Positions 1 to 8,659 are shown, counted from the first letter of the stretch. The stretch is 64,000 nt of DNA from an uncultured Lachnospiraceae bacterium (GCA_910587935.1 CAJUNP010000009.1:24670-88669); one strand, 5' to 3'. Numbers and translations: made by a program. Notes: generated by a model not told the origin, from the sequence alone.

Positions 1-28
1 AATGCTCCCGTCGGCAAAGAATTGCAAA

Positions 29-43
29 TGCAAATCATTTGCA
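29..43. promoter_or_regulatory. Fur-family (Fur/Zur/PerR-type) operator
   Basis: Perfect 7-1-7 inverted repeat TGCAAATcATTTGCA, with a further direct copy of TGCAAAT just to its left. The 7-1-7 architecture is the classic site for Fur-family metal repressors; the base content does not say which member. It lies where transcription from the minus-strand promoter at 50-77 should start, so a bound repressor would block that promoter. The controlled gene is off the left edge. Confidence 0.6.
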
Positions 44-49
44 ACTAGA

Positions 50-77
50 AGTTTATCATATTTTTGCTATTTGTCAA
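50..77 (-). promoter_or_regulatory. Sigma-A-type promoter reading out of the window to the left
   Basis: On the minus strand TTGACA (72-77), a 16-base spacer, then TAAACT (50-55). The Fur-type palindrome follows at once. The stop codon of the broken methyltransferase gene overlaps the -35 box, so the promoter belongs to the unseen left-hand gene. Confidence 0.55.
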
Positions 78-572
78 TATGTACGGGCAGCGCTCATTTG
101 TATGTGCAGCATTACACACGCCCACACGGTAAATAGAACCAGCAGCCAGTTAAAATACATCAAAAGGATACCCATATACATCAGATCAAATCCCAAAAAT
201 GCCGGATTCCTGCTGTAACGGTATATACCTCCGGAGACAAACTCTGTTTTATCCTGAGCCGGAATTCCTGCCCTCCAGTTGTTTTTCATAGTGAGCACCG
301 CCGCAAGAAAAATCAAATCTCCGACTATTCCTGCCGCAATACCGGCTATTCTTACAGGCGTCGGCATAAAATTCCAGTCTGAAAAAACTGAAACCAATTG
401 CACCGGTACAACGAAAAAAGTTGCCATGGAAAGAATAAGCTCCGTGATTCTGACCGATTTTTCCTTTTCCAAGCTGTCTTGTCTGAATACCTTTCCGCCC
501 CGCAGCGATTTGCTTTATAAAATATATACTGTAAAACAGCGCCAAAATAAAAACTGCGGGAATAAAAAACAT
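74..572 (-). pseudogene. Isoprenylcysteine carboxyl methyltransferase-like membrane protein, frameshifted
   Basis: Two overlapping frames together give a small methyltransferase of the ICMT/PEMT-like membrane family. The first frame starts at 572 (ATG after an AGGAA site) and encodes an N-terminal membrane helix followed by the GIQTRQLGKGK stretch. The second, from about 472, carries three or four more helices and the family motif YRYSRNPAFLGF. The switch falls at short A runs in the coding strand (458-468); one base fewer there would join them. The C-terminus also stops early, right after MLHIQM, where relatives continue with an acidic cytoplasmic tail. I infer a dead gene, broken in the middle and at its end. 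A sequencing slip could explain the first break but not the second. Confidence 0.7.
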
Positions 573-659
573 ATTTCCTATTTTACCCGCTAAAAATACG
601 GAAGTCGGTCCGTCCGAACTGCCAACAATTGAAATACTTATTCTGCCGGCCGCCTCCTT

Positions 660-1079
660 TCAGATTTCAAAATCCACCGATTTAAAATTACTGTAATATC
701 TTCCTTTTTCTGCCGTAAATTTTAAAACGCAGTAATCCGGATCCGTTACGCCTTGTTTATAGTACATGGTGTCACCGGTCTGCCAGATTCTCCGTTTTGC
801 TTCGGCTGTTTCCAGAACCTCCACGGTTCCGATCAGGCTGGCTCCGCGGAAAAACCGTTTATCAACTAAATAGACGCTTGCCTTGTTGTTTTTTCTGTAG
901 CATTTTACTTTGTTTGACGAAGTATTGGTTGAAAACCAAAGGGTTGCAATGCCTTCTCTTTCCCTTGGCCGCAGCATGGCTTTTGTAACCGGAAAACCTT
1001 CCTCATCCGTATAAGAAATAAAACAAGTACCTGCTTTGTCAATCATTTTTCCTATGGTTTTTTCCGCATCTTTTAACAT
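660..1079 (-). CDS. Pyridoxamine 5'-phosphate oxidase-family protein
   Basis: A 139-residue single-domain protein with the split-barrel flavin-binding fold of the PNPOx-like superfamily, close in style to general stress protein 26 relatives. Visible hallmarks are the opening helix (MLKDAEKTIGKMIDKAG), the strand-turn TKAMLRPRE, the LWFSTNTSSNKV segment typical of the flavin-phosphate side, and the GTVEVL strand. Family members bind FMN, F420 or haem and reduce varied substrates, so the exact reaction is not predictable. No signal peptide, so cytoplasmic. It is probably monocistronic, as the neighbours on both sides are decayed. Confidence 0.75.
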   Translation of the reverse strand: MLKDAEKTIGKMIDKAGTCFISYTDEEGFPVTKAMLRPREREGIATLWFSTNTSSNKVKCYRKNNKASVYLVDKRFFRGASLIGTVEVLETAEAKRRIWQTGDTMYYKQGVTDPDYCVLKFTAEKGRYYSNFKSVDFEI

Positions 1080-1162
1080 GGCAAATCACCTTCCCGACTT
1101 TTCTTATATCATACCACACTCTTTCAATCAGTCAACTTTCCTGACTTAAAGAGGAATTCTTT

Positions 1163-1464
1163 TTACATCCCGGCTTCCATCAGGTTACCGGAGGAATATT
1201 TTCTCAGTCCCCGGTAAAACACGGCCACAGCTATAGTCCAAATCAGGATCGTATATCCGGTAACCGTAAAGAAAAAGAACAGCAAATACTCCCTGATGCC
1301 TTTTCGTAAATATACAGAATTATTACGCCGTATAAAACGTCCCCGATCGTGGAAACGATAGCATAACCTCCCGCATGGTAAAACCTCCGATATCGTCTTT
1401 CAAACGGAACAAAATCAACCATTGTACAAAAGGCGACTCTGTAAATTACGATATACTTTTTCAT
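1163..1464 (-). pseudogene. Remnant of an ABC-2-type permease
   Basis: The start (MKKYIVIYRVAFCTMVDF) and the end (YRGLRKYSSGNLMEAGM, stop at 1163-1165) are those of the membrane subunit of a daunorubicin-type ABC-2 exporter, but only about 100 of some 260 residues remain and the two ends are in different frames. A large internal deletion plus a frameshift explains this. It follows directly the equally decayed ATPase remnant, in the order expected for the intact pair. Confidence 0.75.
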
Positions 1465-1481
1465 ATTGATCTCCGTGCAGT

Positions 1482-1803
1482 TCAGGCTTTTGCTTTATAT
1501 ATTTCCGTAATCATGTTTTTCAACGGAATATCAGAAATATGAAAATGTTCCATGGTATCGTCCAGTACGATCTGTCCGTGGTTTCGGGGTCCAGTCCTAT
1601 GGTCGGTTCGTCCAGAAATAAAAGCCTGGGTCTGTGGATCAGGGCCGCCACGATTTCACAGCGGATTCTTTGCTCAAGAGAAAGATTTCTGACCGGGACA
1701 TTCACAAACTCTTCAAGCGAAAAGATAAGGCGTCAGATGTGTCCAAAGCTGTTCTTTTTGCCCGAATACGGTTCCGATAGCATAGTTGTTTTTCAAATGC
1801 AAC
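1482..1803 (-). pseudogene. Remnant of an ABC-2 exporter ATPase
   Basis: Pieces of an ATP-binding subunit survive in several frames: YAIGTVFGQKEQLW (Q-loop region), then NVPVRNLSLEQRIRCEIVAA (signature), LLFLDEPTIGLD (Walker B and D-loop), and after a jump a C-terminal tail ending near 1482. The Walker A segment is missing and the part between Walker B and the tail is deleted. The signature reads LSLEQ instead of the LSLGQ usual for this group. It was probably one transporter with the permease remnant downstream. Confidence 0.75.
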
Positions 1804-1868
1804 TATAATTTTATTCTTGTATGATTTTTTGTTTGTGGTATGATTAAACGGAAAGGCAGGTGTACATT

Positions 1869-2648
1869 ATGACAAAGCAGGAAATTTTGCAGACGGCCGT
1901 GCGTCAGTCCGCCATTGATTTAAATTGCAAAGAACAGGATTTTATGGATTCTAAAAATCATATTGTGCTTTCATCCCATAACGCTGAAGCAAGAAAATAT
2001 CTGGAACTGCCTTTTTCGTGTAATCTGGTGTCTTACGGAAACAATATTGTCGCGTCCATTCAGGAGGAATACAGATATCCGGTGGAAGACTATATAAACC
2101 GTTACTCTGTGGAGCATTGTTTTGAAACGCCTAACATGCACGTTTTAAATGACGCCCTGCAGGACAAAGGGCTGCGCATCTGTTTTATGGCCGAGTATTT
2201 TCTTCCTGATCCCGACCGCTTAAAGGAAACCTGCTGCCCTTATGAATTGCGGGTTCTGCGGCAGGAAGACTTTAAAGACCTTTATACGGCGCAATGGAGC
2301 AACGCCCTCTGTGAGAAGCGTAAAACGCTGGATGTACTGGGGATCGGCGCATACGACAAGGGGCATTTAATCGGTCTTGCCGGATGTTCCGCAGACTGCG
2401 GCTCCATGTGGCAGATCGGCGTGGACGTACTGCCCGAATACCGCAGGCAGGGAATTGCCGCTGCTGTTACCGGCAGACTGGCTATGGAAATTATGGCAAG
2501 AGATAAGGTTCCTTTTTACTGCGCCGCATGGTCCAACATCAAATCCGTGCGCAATGCTGTCAAAAGCGGATTTTATCCCGCATGGGTGGAAATGACTGCC
2601 AAAAGCCGGAAGTTTGTGGATGAATTGAACAAAACCAAAAAAGTCTGA
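1869..2648 (+). CDS. GNAT-family N-acetyltransferase
   Basis: About 259 residues. The C-terminal third holds the GNAT acetyl-CoA site: strand QIGVDVLPEY then RRQGIAAAVT, the pyrophosphate-binding turn, followed by a helix and the NIKSVRNAVKSGFYPAW segment typical of the last strand-helix. The N-terminal half is a long family-specific domain. Substrate unknown. I place the start at the ATG at 1869, not the GTG at 1860, because the AAAGGCAGG ribosome site ends at 1860 and gives 8 bases to the ATG. It seems to be a single gene, convergent with the ABC operon to its right. Confidence 0.8.
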   Translation: MTKQEILQTAVRQSAIDLNCKEQDFMDSKNHIVLSSHNAEARKYLELPFSCNLVSYGNNIVASIQEEYRYPVEDYINRYSVEHCFETPNMHVLNDALQDKGLRICFMAEYFLPDPDRLKETCCPYELRVLRQEDFKDLYTAQWSNALCEKRKTLDVLGIGAYDKGHLIGLAGCSADCGSMWQIGVDVLPEYRRQGIAAAVTGRLAMEIMARDKVPFYCAAWSNIKSVRNAVKSGFYPAWVEMTAKSRKFVDELNKTKKV

Positions 2649-2686
2649 TCCGCTGAATTATATCCCTTATATAACTTCCGTTTTAT

Positions 2687-3322
2687 TTATATTATCCTTC
2701 CATGTTCTAATTCATATGTGGCATCACATAACTGCCTTATGTCTTCGACAGAATGAGAAGCCAGAAGGATTGTTTTTCCCTGTTTTTTTAATTCCAACAG
2801 ATAGTTCCGCATCTTTAAAACCCCTTCTTTATCCAAACCATTCATAGGCTCATCTAACAGCAGTATATTGGGTCTTTCCATAATTACCTGCGCTAACCCC
2901 AATCGTTGACGCATCCCAAGGCTGTATTTACGTACAGGCAATTTTGCAGCATCGAAAAGATCTACAATATGTAACGCTTCTTCAATTTCTTTTTTACCTG
3001 CTATCCGGTTAATATCCGCTAAAATTTTCAAATTTTTATATCCGCTGTAGTATGGAATAAATCCGGGTGTTTCCAAAATAAATCTAATACTGTCAGGAAA
3101 ATCTATATCCTTCCCTACTTTTTTTCCTTCCACAATGATTTCCCCTTGTGTTACGGGAATAAAACCACAAATACATTTCATAAGCATCGTCTTTCCGGAA
3201 CCATTTCTTCCAAGAATTCCGTAAATCATGCCTCTTTTTAAAGACATGGATATATGACTGAGTATTTCTTCTTTTTTTAACATAAGGCTTATATCCTTAA
3301 TCTCAATTACAAAATCCGTCAC
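2687..3322 (-). CDS. ABC transporter ATP-binding protein
   Basis: A 211-residue nucleotide-binding subunit with every motif in place: Walker A GRNGSGKT (about residues 39-46), Q-loop region around LETPGF, signature YSLGMRQRLGLAQ, Walker B ILLLDEPMNGLD and H-loop LLASHS. It is the last gene of a five-gene minus-strand operon (secreted protein, lipoprotein, two permeases, ATPase) and starts 2 bases after the preceding permease. It should energise the two membrane subunits encoded upstream. Family style is that of ABC-2 exporters for peptides, antibiotics or lantibiotics; the cargo is not shown by sequence. Confidence 0.88.
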   Translation of the reverse strand: MTDFVIEIKDISLMLKKEEILSHISMSLKRGMIYGILGRNGSGKTMLMKCICGFIPVTQGEIIVEGKKVGKDIDFPDSIRFILETPGFIPYYSGYKNLKILADINRIAGKKEIEEALHIVDLFDAAKLPVRKYSLGMRQRLGLAQVIMERPNILLLDEPMNGLDKEGVLKMRNYLLELKKQGKTILLASHSVEDIRQLCDATYELEHGRII

Positions 3323-3324
3323 GT

Positions 3325-4164
3325 TTAATTTTCCTCAATTGATATTATCTTTTTATGTTTCATTTTTTTAGTTGCAATTATACTTAGCATAAATACCAGT
3401 AAAAAATCATACAGCAGCGAATATACTATATCCGGCCATTGAGTCCTCTTTATAGTATCGAAATGCTTTTCCAAAATTGCATGAGCTGTCGGAAATAACC
3501 ACATTACTGAAAAACCTGCTGCCGCAGCGGCAGTGCCTATCGCCAATATAGCCGTCACAATTGCAAATCCTATTTTTTTTAAATCATATATGGAAAACAA
3601 AAGTAATCCCATTCCCGTCAACATAAAATATCCAAAAATCAGAAGTATACTTTTCAGAAAAGCTTCATAAGGCGGCATCTGCCAGTATAAATCAACAGGA
3701 ATAAAGCAAACTGCTTCCGCTCCGTAAAAGTCCTGATAATTTGTCACAGTCAAACTCCATCCATTGCCAATATATCCATGGCTTGCTCCTATCAGTAAGG
3801 TATACGCTATTATTATGCCTAAATAACTCATAACCGCCTTAATCAGAAAAAACATCTGTCCTATCAGCCAATTGATTCTTCCGCTCCTCATAATGAAAAA
3901 GAGCGCATCTGAATCAATTCTTGGGAAATCAGATATGATAACCAAAAATAATACCGGCAAAATCAAAAGAAACATCTTCGAATTAGCTACTGCCAAAAAT
4001 ACCTCAACAATATTGACCGGCGTTTGCATCTCCTGCGATCGGTTCAAAAATGGCTGTATTATCATTACATGCATAAATACAATACCCACTATTGTAACAA
4101 TTTGTTTTTCATCAAAAATCCACTTTAAGTATTCAAATTTTGCCGTATAAAATATTTTCTTCAA
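3325..4164 (-). CDS. ABC-2-type permease, second membrane subunit
   Basis: 279 residues with about six hydrophobic helices: one near residue 25, then about 70-90, 105-125, 168-190, 197-217 and 245-262. A lysine-rich C-terminal tail (KKMKHKKIISIEEN) stays inside. This is the usual topology of ABC-2 exporter membrane subunits, with a sizeable extracytoplasmic loop between helices 3 and 4. It sits between the other permease gene and the ATPase gene. Sequence is too diverged to name a substrate group. Confidence 0.7.
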   Translation of the reverse strand: MKKIFYTAKFEYLKWIFDEKQIVTIVGIVFMHVMIIQPFLNRSQEMQTPVNIVEVFLAVANSKMFLLILPVLFLVIISDFPRIDSDALFFIMRSGRINWLIGQMFFLIKAVMSYLGIIIAYTLLIGASHGYIGNGWSLTVTNYQDFYGAEAVCFIPVDLYWQMPPYEAFLKSILLIFGYFMLTGMGLLLFSIYDLKKIGFAIVTAILAIGTAAAAAGFSVMWLFPTAHAILEKHFDTIKRTQWPDIVYSLLYDFLLVFMLSIIATKKMKHKKIISIEEN

Positions 4165-4215
4165 ATTTCATTCCTCATATTTCGCCTGTTCCCTGCGGTT
4201 TTTTTTAATCAGAAA

Positions 4216-4980
4216 CTAAATACCGCGTTTTAAATTCAGGCCTGCCAAATACTTATAAAGTTCATACCCTATTACAATAAACAAACCTGATAAAACAAAC
4301 GAATAAAAATCTTTTCTGAAAACAGTCTCAAAAGATATATGGTCAAGTATCCACATCCATTTTATGTGTCCCAAGTTTAAAATTTTAACAGAAACACTTG
4401 CAAGTACTCTTCCATATAAGTAGCAAAACAGAAACGGCAGGCATATTGTTAAATATCTGCTTTTTAAAAAACATGCCATGATTTGCGCCAAAACCGTGTT
4501 TTGTGCCCCGTAAAACATCATACATATCATATTTTTCAAAACTATTCCATAATCCACGGATACCGGCATTTTCACGGATATAAAAAATATACTTATCACA
4601 TATACTATATAAGCCATTAAATAGATGATACCTGAAACAGTACAAGTACACCAAAAACTTTCAAAAAGATATCTTTTTTTCCCAATCCTGTATATTTCCA
4701 AGCTGCTAAAACCACTCTTTTTTTTATCCAATAAAAACATTACAGCCATATAACCTGCAACTAACGGCGAAAACAATGATAGTGTTCCGCTGCCAAATGC
4801 ATTTAAAAAAAATGAAATACCGAAGTTTTCTATTATGTACCTGTTTTTAAATAGTTCAAGATTAATATGCGCTTTTCCATCCGCGTCTGTCCATCCGCCC
4901 GATACCCAGAATAATGAAAAAATAATCACTAAAGAAAACAGTATATACTTTTCCGAAAAGTAATGTCTCCATTTTCTCAT
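4216..4980 (-). CDS. ABC-2-like permease, first membrane subunit
   Basis: About 254 residues from the ATG at 4980, chosen because AGGGGG lies 8 bases before it; an in-frame ATG at 5004 has no such site. Six predicted membrane helices and a basic tail (KYLAGLNLKRGI). It is not obviously homologous in sequence to the neighbouring 279-residue permease but has the same size and helix plan, so the two likely pair as a heterodimer over the ATPase. Part of the secreted protein-lipoprotein-ABC operon. Confidence 0.65.
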   Translation of the reverse strand: MRKWRHYFSEKYILFSLVIIFSLFWVSGGWTDADGKAHINLELFKNRYIIENFGISFFLNAFGSGTLSLFSPLVAGYMAVMFLLDKKKSGFSSLEIYRIGKKRYLFESFWCTCTVSGIIYLMAYIVYVISIFFISVKMPVSVDYGIVLKNMICMMFYGAQNTVLAQIMACFLKSRYLTICLPFLFCYLYGRVLASVSVKILNLGHIKWMWILDHISFETVFRKDFYSFVLSGLFIVIGYELYKYLAGLNLKRGI

Positions 4981-5036
4981 TGTCAGTCCCCCTAAACATC
5001 GCAAGCAGCCTGTAAAACAGTATCGACTTATTAACC

Positions 5037-6200
5037 TTACTCCAGCTGGTATTCCAGTACGCCGTCTTCCAAACTGATATTAATAAATTTCTGCGTATTC
5101 AAATTTTGTTGCATGCCGCTCACTATTTTTCCGTCCACATAAATGCACCAAACCGGCTTTGCTATAATTTGTATACCGGGCGAATTGAAATTTTCATCAT
5201 TATCCGGATTATATACCGGCTGAAGCATATATTTTAATTCTATGTCTGACACCTCTATATTCTGAAATCCTGAAAATTCCTGTTCAATTCGCTGTAATCC
5301 TGCATGCAGACCGTAACAATCTGATAACGCGCTGTCTGAACTCTCAAGAGTTATAATTCCTGTTGAATTAGTAAATAAATCAATAGAATCACATTCATAC
5401 ATCTTTATAAACTTTTTAGCTACCGTATATTTACATACTAAATTTCCTTCCGCATTTTCCTCAAAGGGCATATAGGCCATATCATCCAAAGGAATTCCTT
5501 TATACAACTGAATAATGTCAAAAGTAAAATAGCAGTTTCCATCACTTTTTTGATATATATTTACTTTGGAAACTTCAAAGGTAAATCCGGGCTCATATTT
5601 ACTCCAAACCGTTTCAAACCAATTATTAACAAACTCTACGGCCTGAATCACGGTATAACCGCCTCCAATCAGAGTATACTGACACGCCGGCAGCATATCT
5701 TGCGGCAGGCGTAATTCGGCAATACAAGTACCAGGATTTTCGAACATATCGTTAAACGCCGCGGGTTTTATCTGACAGACAAACCCTCTGTCTTCTATCG
5801 CTGCATAATATCCTTTTTTTTCATCAAAGAGCACATGTTCATTCCATAAGTCCTGCTCCTGCCGCCAGATATCTTCTCCCCAGAAATCACACATGACCTC
5901 GTTTTCACGTTCACAAAATCTATGAATTATTTTAAATACAGGCAGTTCAACAATGTCGGGATATATAGTAGATATCGTTTCAGGAACTATCAAATTCTGA
6001 TACTTATCCGACAGCGCATGCTCTATATCTTCTTTTAAATTATCATACCGTATAAATTCTGCATCTAATTGTATGTCGCCCAATCTTCGATCGTCATTAT
6101 AACGTTTCATGTTTTCTGCCACTTCATCCGGCATGGGCTGACAACCAGACAGAAGAAACGAACATGCAATTATGTAAAAAATACAATTCATCTTTTTCAT
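5037..6200 (-). CDS. Lipoprotein of unknown function, ABC operon
   Basis: About 387 residues starting at the ATG at 6200, which has CGGAG at a good distance; upstream in-frame starts lack one. The N-terminus MKKMNCIFYIIACSFLLSGCQP is a lipoprotein signal with the lipobox LLSGC, so the mature protein should be anchored by a lipid on the outer face of the membrane. The rest is soluble, acidic and rich in Tyr and Asp, with no domain I can name with confidence. It lies between the secreted-protein gene and the permease genes and may serve as the extracellular partner or immunity-like component of the transporter. That role is inference from position only. Confidence 0.7.
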   Translation of the reverse strand: MKKMNCIFYIIACSFLLSGCQPMPDEVAENMKRYNDDRRLGDIQLDAEFIRYDNLKEDIEHALSDKYQNLIVPETISTIYPDIVELPVFKIIHRFCERENEVMCDFWGEDIWRQEQDLWNEHVLFDEKKGYYAAIEDRGFVCQIKPAAFNDMFENPGTCIAELRLPQDMLPACQYTLIGGGYTVIQAVEFVNNWFETVWSKYEPGFTFEVSKVNIYQKSDGNCYFTFDIIQLYKGIPLDDMAYMPFEENAEGNLVCKYTVAKKFIKMYECDSIDLFTNSTGIITLESSDSALSDCYGLHAGLQRIEQEFSGFQNIEVSDIELKYMLQPVYNPDNDENFNSPGIQIIAKPVWCIYVDGKIVSGMQQNLNTQKFINISLEDGVLEYQLE

Positions 6201-6259
6201 TCTGATACTCCGCATATAACAGGCAAAAGGAAACAAAACCTGCTATGTCTTCTATGTAG

Positions 6260-6300
6260 CATAAATGGAAGGCAGAATTAACGACTACCTTCCATTTATG
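6260..6300. terminator. Perfect 13-bp hairpin inside the operon, attenuator-like
   Basis: CATAAATGGAAGG (6260-6272) and CCTTCCATTTATG (6288-6300) are exact inverted repeats with a 15-base loop. The hairpin lies between the end of the secreted-protein gene (6336) and the start of the lipoprotein gene (6200). No clear U-tract follows on the minus strand, so it may be a leaky terminator or an RNA processing/stabilising structure that makes the secreted protein more abundant than the transporter. Confidence 0.55.
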
Positions 6301-6335
6301 AATTATGTATCTGCTTGAAGCATATATGTGCAATT

Positions 6336-6728
6336 TTATCCCGTTATTTTCCCTGTTCCCACTTGCTGAACAGAACCGCCGTTAGTTGATAAACTTACCT
6401 TTGCTACAATTAATTCTCCAATTTTGGAAGTAGCAGCGTAAGATGCACCGTTAACATTTAAAAGTCCCTGAATTCCATTTGATGAAACAGCGATAACAGA
6501 TGCTCCTGTAGAAGTATTCATAGTGGCGGACATAACTGTTGAAGTCCTATTGGCATAAAATGTCCACTGCTTTGAATAAACACATTCCGTGGAAGGTACA
6601 TTAGGCGTATAGCGCAATACATAAGTATCACTAACACCGGTTGGCACTGCGGCAAATGCAGTCATTGTGCTCATACATAATACACCGGCCATAATCAGAC
6701 ATATAACTATTTTTTTTGTTTTATCCAT
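6336..6728 (-). CDS. Small secreted protein, first gene of the ABC operon
   Basis: 130 residues from the ATG at 6728, which follows a strong GTAGGAGGATAGAA site. The N-terminus MDKTKKIVICLIMAGVLCMS is a Sec signal peptide with cleavage likely after AFA (about residue 28). The mature part of roughly 100 residues is rich in Ser, Thr, Val and Gly with one Cys, and lacks acidic clusters, so it probably is a beta-rich exported protein. It heads an operon with a lipoprotein and a complete ABC exporter, an arrangement also used by small secreted bacteriocins such as the lactococcin 972 group and their immunity transporters. I see no clear sequence match to a named bacteriocin, so this is only a contextual idea. 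Confidence 0.65.
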   Translation of the reverse strand: MDKTKKIVICLIMAGVLCMSTMTAFAAVPTGVSDTYVLRYTPNVPSTECVYSKQWTFYANRTSTVMSATMNTSTGASVIAVSSNGIQGLLNVNGASYAATSKIGELIVAKVSLSTNGGSVQQVGTGKITG

Positions 6729-6901
6729 TTCTATCCTCCTACACTCATAAGCCGTGTCTACAAAACTGTACGTAAATTTTATAGCATATTCATATAAACC
6801 AATGGAATCACCCCTTTTATATCGTTGCAAAATAAGTTATTATTATTCCTTTTCATAATATCATACAATTGTTTTTATTGCAATATAATTGTAAAATAAA
6901 T

Positions 6902-6918
6902 ATTGTTATTATAACAAT
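6902..6918. promoter_or_regulatory. Perfect 8-1-8 palindrome upstream of the secreted-protein operon
   Basis: ATTGTTATtATAACAAT is a perfect inverted repeat about 175 bases before the start of the secreted-protein gene, in an AT-rich 250-base gap. The inner 7-1-7 core resembles Fur/PerR-type operators in spacing. The regulator is unknown. Nothing else is recognisable in the gap apart from AT-rich promoter-like sequence near 6780-6840. Confidence 0.45.
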
Positions 6919-6975
6919 CGTGTGAACTATAATCTATTATGTTTGAAACGAGGGGAATTTAAAACCATAAATACT

Positions 6976-7851
6976 CTAAGCACGTGAAAGCATCGGAAAA
7001 AGAAGCTTCCTGTCGGAAAAGGATTCCAAAACCTTTCCTTTTACAAAAAGAGTCGTATCCTCTTCCTTAAGCAGACTACATTCATATTGCTCCTTTTTGT
7101 CAGGAACAAAACCCAGCTTTACTTTTCTGACAGATTTTCCAAACGCTCTGATTGCCTCGTCAAGGGAAATGGGATTTGCCGCGAACACCGCATGAAGAAA
7201 CAGTTCGTCATCATCTTCCTGTGCGGCAATATAGGCTTTCAGCTTTTCCGAATAATAAACATTGTCTTCCATAAACTGTGACAGATAAAACATATAAAGA
7301 CCGATGTTATCAGTCATATCAAAACCATAAAAGCTTCTGTTATGGCGGATCGCTTCCATAACAGCTTCCCGATTATGTTTTTCCCGCATGGAAATGTTAA
7401 TAACACTTCTTTCCGACGTATTGGAAACCGTTTTGCCATATTGGTATTCATCCGCCTTTTGGAACCCAAATCTGGGATATAAGTCCAGAACGCTGTCATT
7501 GGCAAACAGAAACATTCCGTCGCATTTACCGGAATAATCGCGTTCAATTTCTTCCATAAGGGTGCGAATCAGTCCCCGTCCCCGATATTCCTCCGACGTC
7601 ATGACCGTTCCCAGCTGGATCAGGCGTTTCTTTTCGCCGCCCCACATCATGTCAATTCGGTTTACGGATACGTTTGATACCACATTGCCATCCATAACAA
7701 CGGAATAGGGATTATAATCATCATTCCAAAAGCCGTTTTGATACCAGTTTTCAAAGTTCAAATTGAAAGTCTTCTCCGCCAGCCGGTTAAAGCTGCTTCT
7801 TAAACAGTCGTCATTCCTGTAATTCTTTCTGATTGTAAAATCTGCACTCAT
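6976..7851 (-). CDS. GNAT-family N-acetyltransferase (Eis-like two-domain layout)
   Basis: About 291 residues. The start is the ATG at 7851, preceded by GAGGGAAAAG; the ATG at 7890 has no ribosome site. The N-terminal GNAT core has LGTVMTSEEYRGRGLIRTLM, the acetyl-CoA turn, then MFLFANDSVLDLYPRFGF, the usual last strand. The C-terminal half (from about residue 150) is a second GNAT-like or sterol-carrier-like domain as in Eis-type enzymes. Target not predictable. A monocistronic gene between the secreted-protein operon and yaaA. Confidence 0.78.
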   Translation of the reverse strand: MSADFTIRKNYRNDDCLRSSFNRLAEKTFNLNFENWYQNGFWNDDYNPYSVVMDGNVVSNVSVNRIDMMWGGEKKRLIQLGTVMTSEEYRGRGLIRTLMEEIERDYSGKCDGMFLFANDSVLDLYPRFGFQKADEYQYGKTVSNTSERSVINISMREKHNREAVMEAIRHNRSFYGFDMTDNIGLYMFYLSQFMEDNVYYSEKLKAYIAAQEDDDELFLHAVFAANPISLDEAIRAFGKSVRKVKLGFVPDKKEQYECSLLKEEDTTLFVKGKVLESFSDRKLLFPMLSRA

Positions 7852-7911
7852 GTCTTTTCCCTCTTGTTTGAAAAATAAAACTCTATTCAATGGACTCTCC
7901 CGAAAACCACG

Positions 7912-8652
7912 TCATTTCAAAAAAATGAATTCCCGCTCCGAGGACAAATTCTCTTCAAAAGAATAACCAAGTCCCCGAAAGTCTTTTATTTGTTCCGTCG
8001 TTTCTATTTGGCCTTCCGCCAGATAGCGGACCATCTCGCCGCGGGCCATTTTTGCCTGCGTGCCCTTCTGAACAATTTTCCCGTCTTTCTTTTCGCCAAA
8101 CACACAAGTAATAAAAATGTCATCCGGACGAGCAAAGGCTTTGATGCATTTTGCGTATTCCCCGGAAGCCAGATTAAGAATCACCGGATCCCCGTCTGTG
8201 ACACACCGGTAAAGAGAATCTCCCCAGAACGCATATAAGTCTTTTGTTCCTTTCACCCGTGCTTTCGCCTGCATCTCAAGGCGGTACGGCGTCACGCCGT
8301 CAAAGGGGCGCAGAACCCCGTAAAAACCGGATAAAATAAACAAATGAGAATCAATGTAGCGCAGGGCCTTTTCCGTAAACACAACAGGAGCCATATATTG
8401 ATACTGAATTCCTTCATAAGCTATAACCGCCGGCGTCAGATTACGCCGCAGATCCATATTCTGATGTCTCTCATAATTAAGCCTGGCAAGATTATCGTTG
8501 CAGTTCCACAGTTTCCTGGCCTGGATGTAGGAAAGAGTACGGATATAGCTTTGAATCTCCATGGTCTTGTCCAATAGCATCGGCAGACTCTTTACAGGAA
8601 ACGTATCCGTGTCCGTATTCATTTTTTTGGCAGGCGATATAATGATCTTCAT
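7912..8652 (-). CDS. yaaA: Peroxide stress protein YaaA (UPF0246)
   Basis: 246 residues, matching the family from the first residues (MKIIISPAKKMN) to the conserved YRLEMQAKARVKGTKDLYAFWGD-type core and FIFLK end. YaaA limits intracellular free iron and oxidative DNA damage in peroxide-stressed E. coli and binds DNA. It starts 7 bases after the stop of bcp, so the two are surely one operon, which fits a joint peroxide-defence role. Confidence 0.92.
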   Translation of the reverse strand: MKIIISPAKKMNTDTDTFPVKSLPMLLDKTMEIQSYIRTLSYIQARKLWNCNDNLARLNYERHQNMDLRRNLTPAVIAYEGIQYQYMAPVVFTEKALRYIDSHLFILSGFYGVLRPFDGVTPYRLEMQAKARVKGTKDLYAFWGDSLYRCVTDGDPVILNLASGEYAKCIKAFARPDDIFITCVFGEKKDGKIVQKGTQAKMARGEMVRYLAEGQIETTEQIKDFRGLGYSFEENLSSEREFIFLK

Positions 8653-8659
8653 GTAAGTT

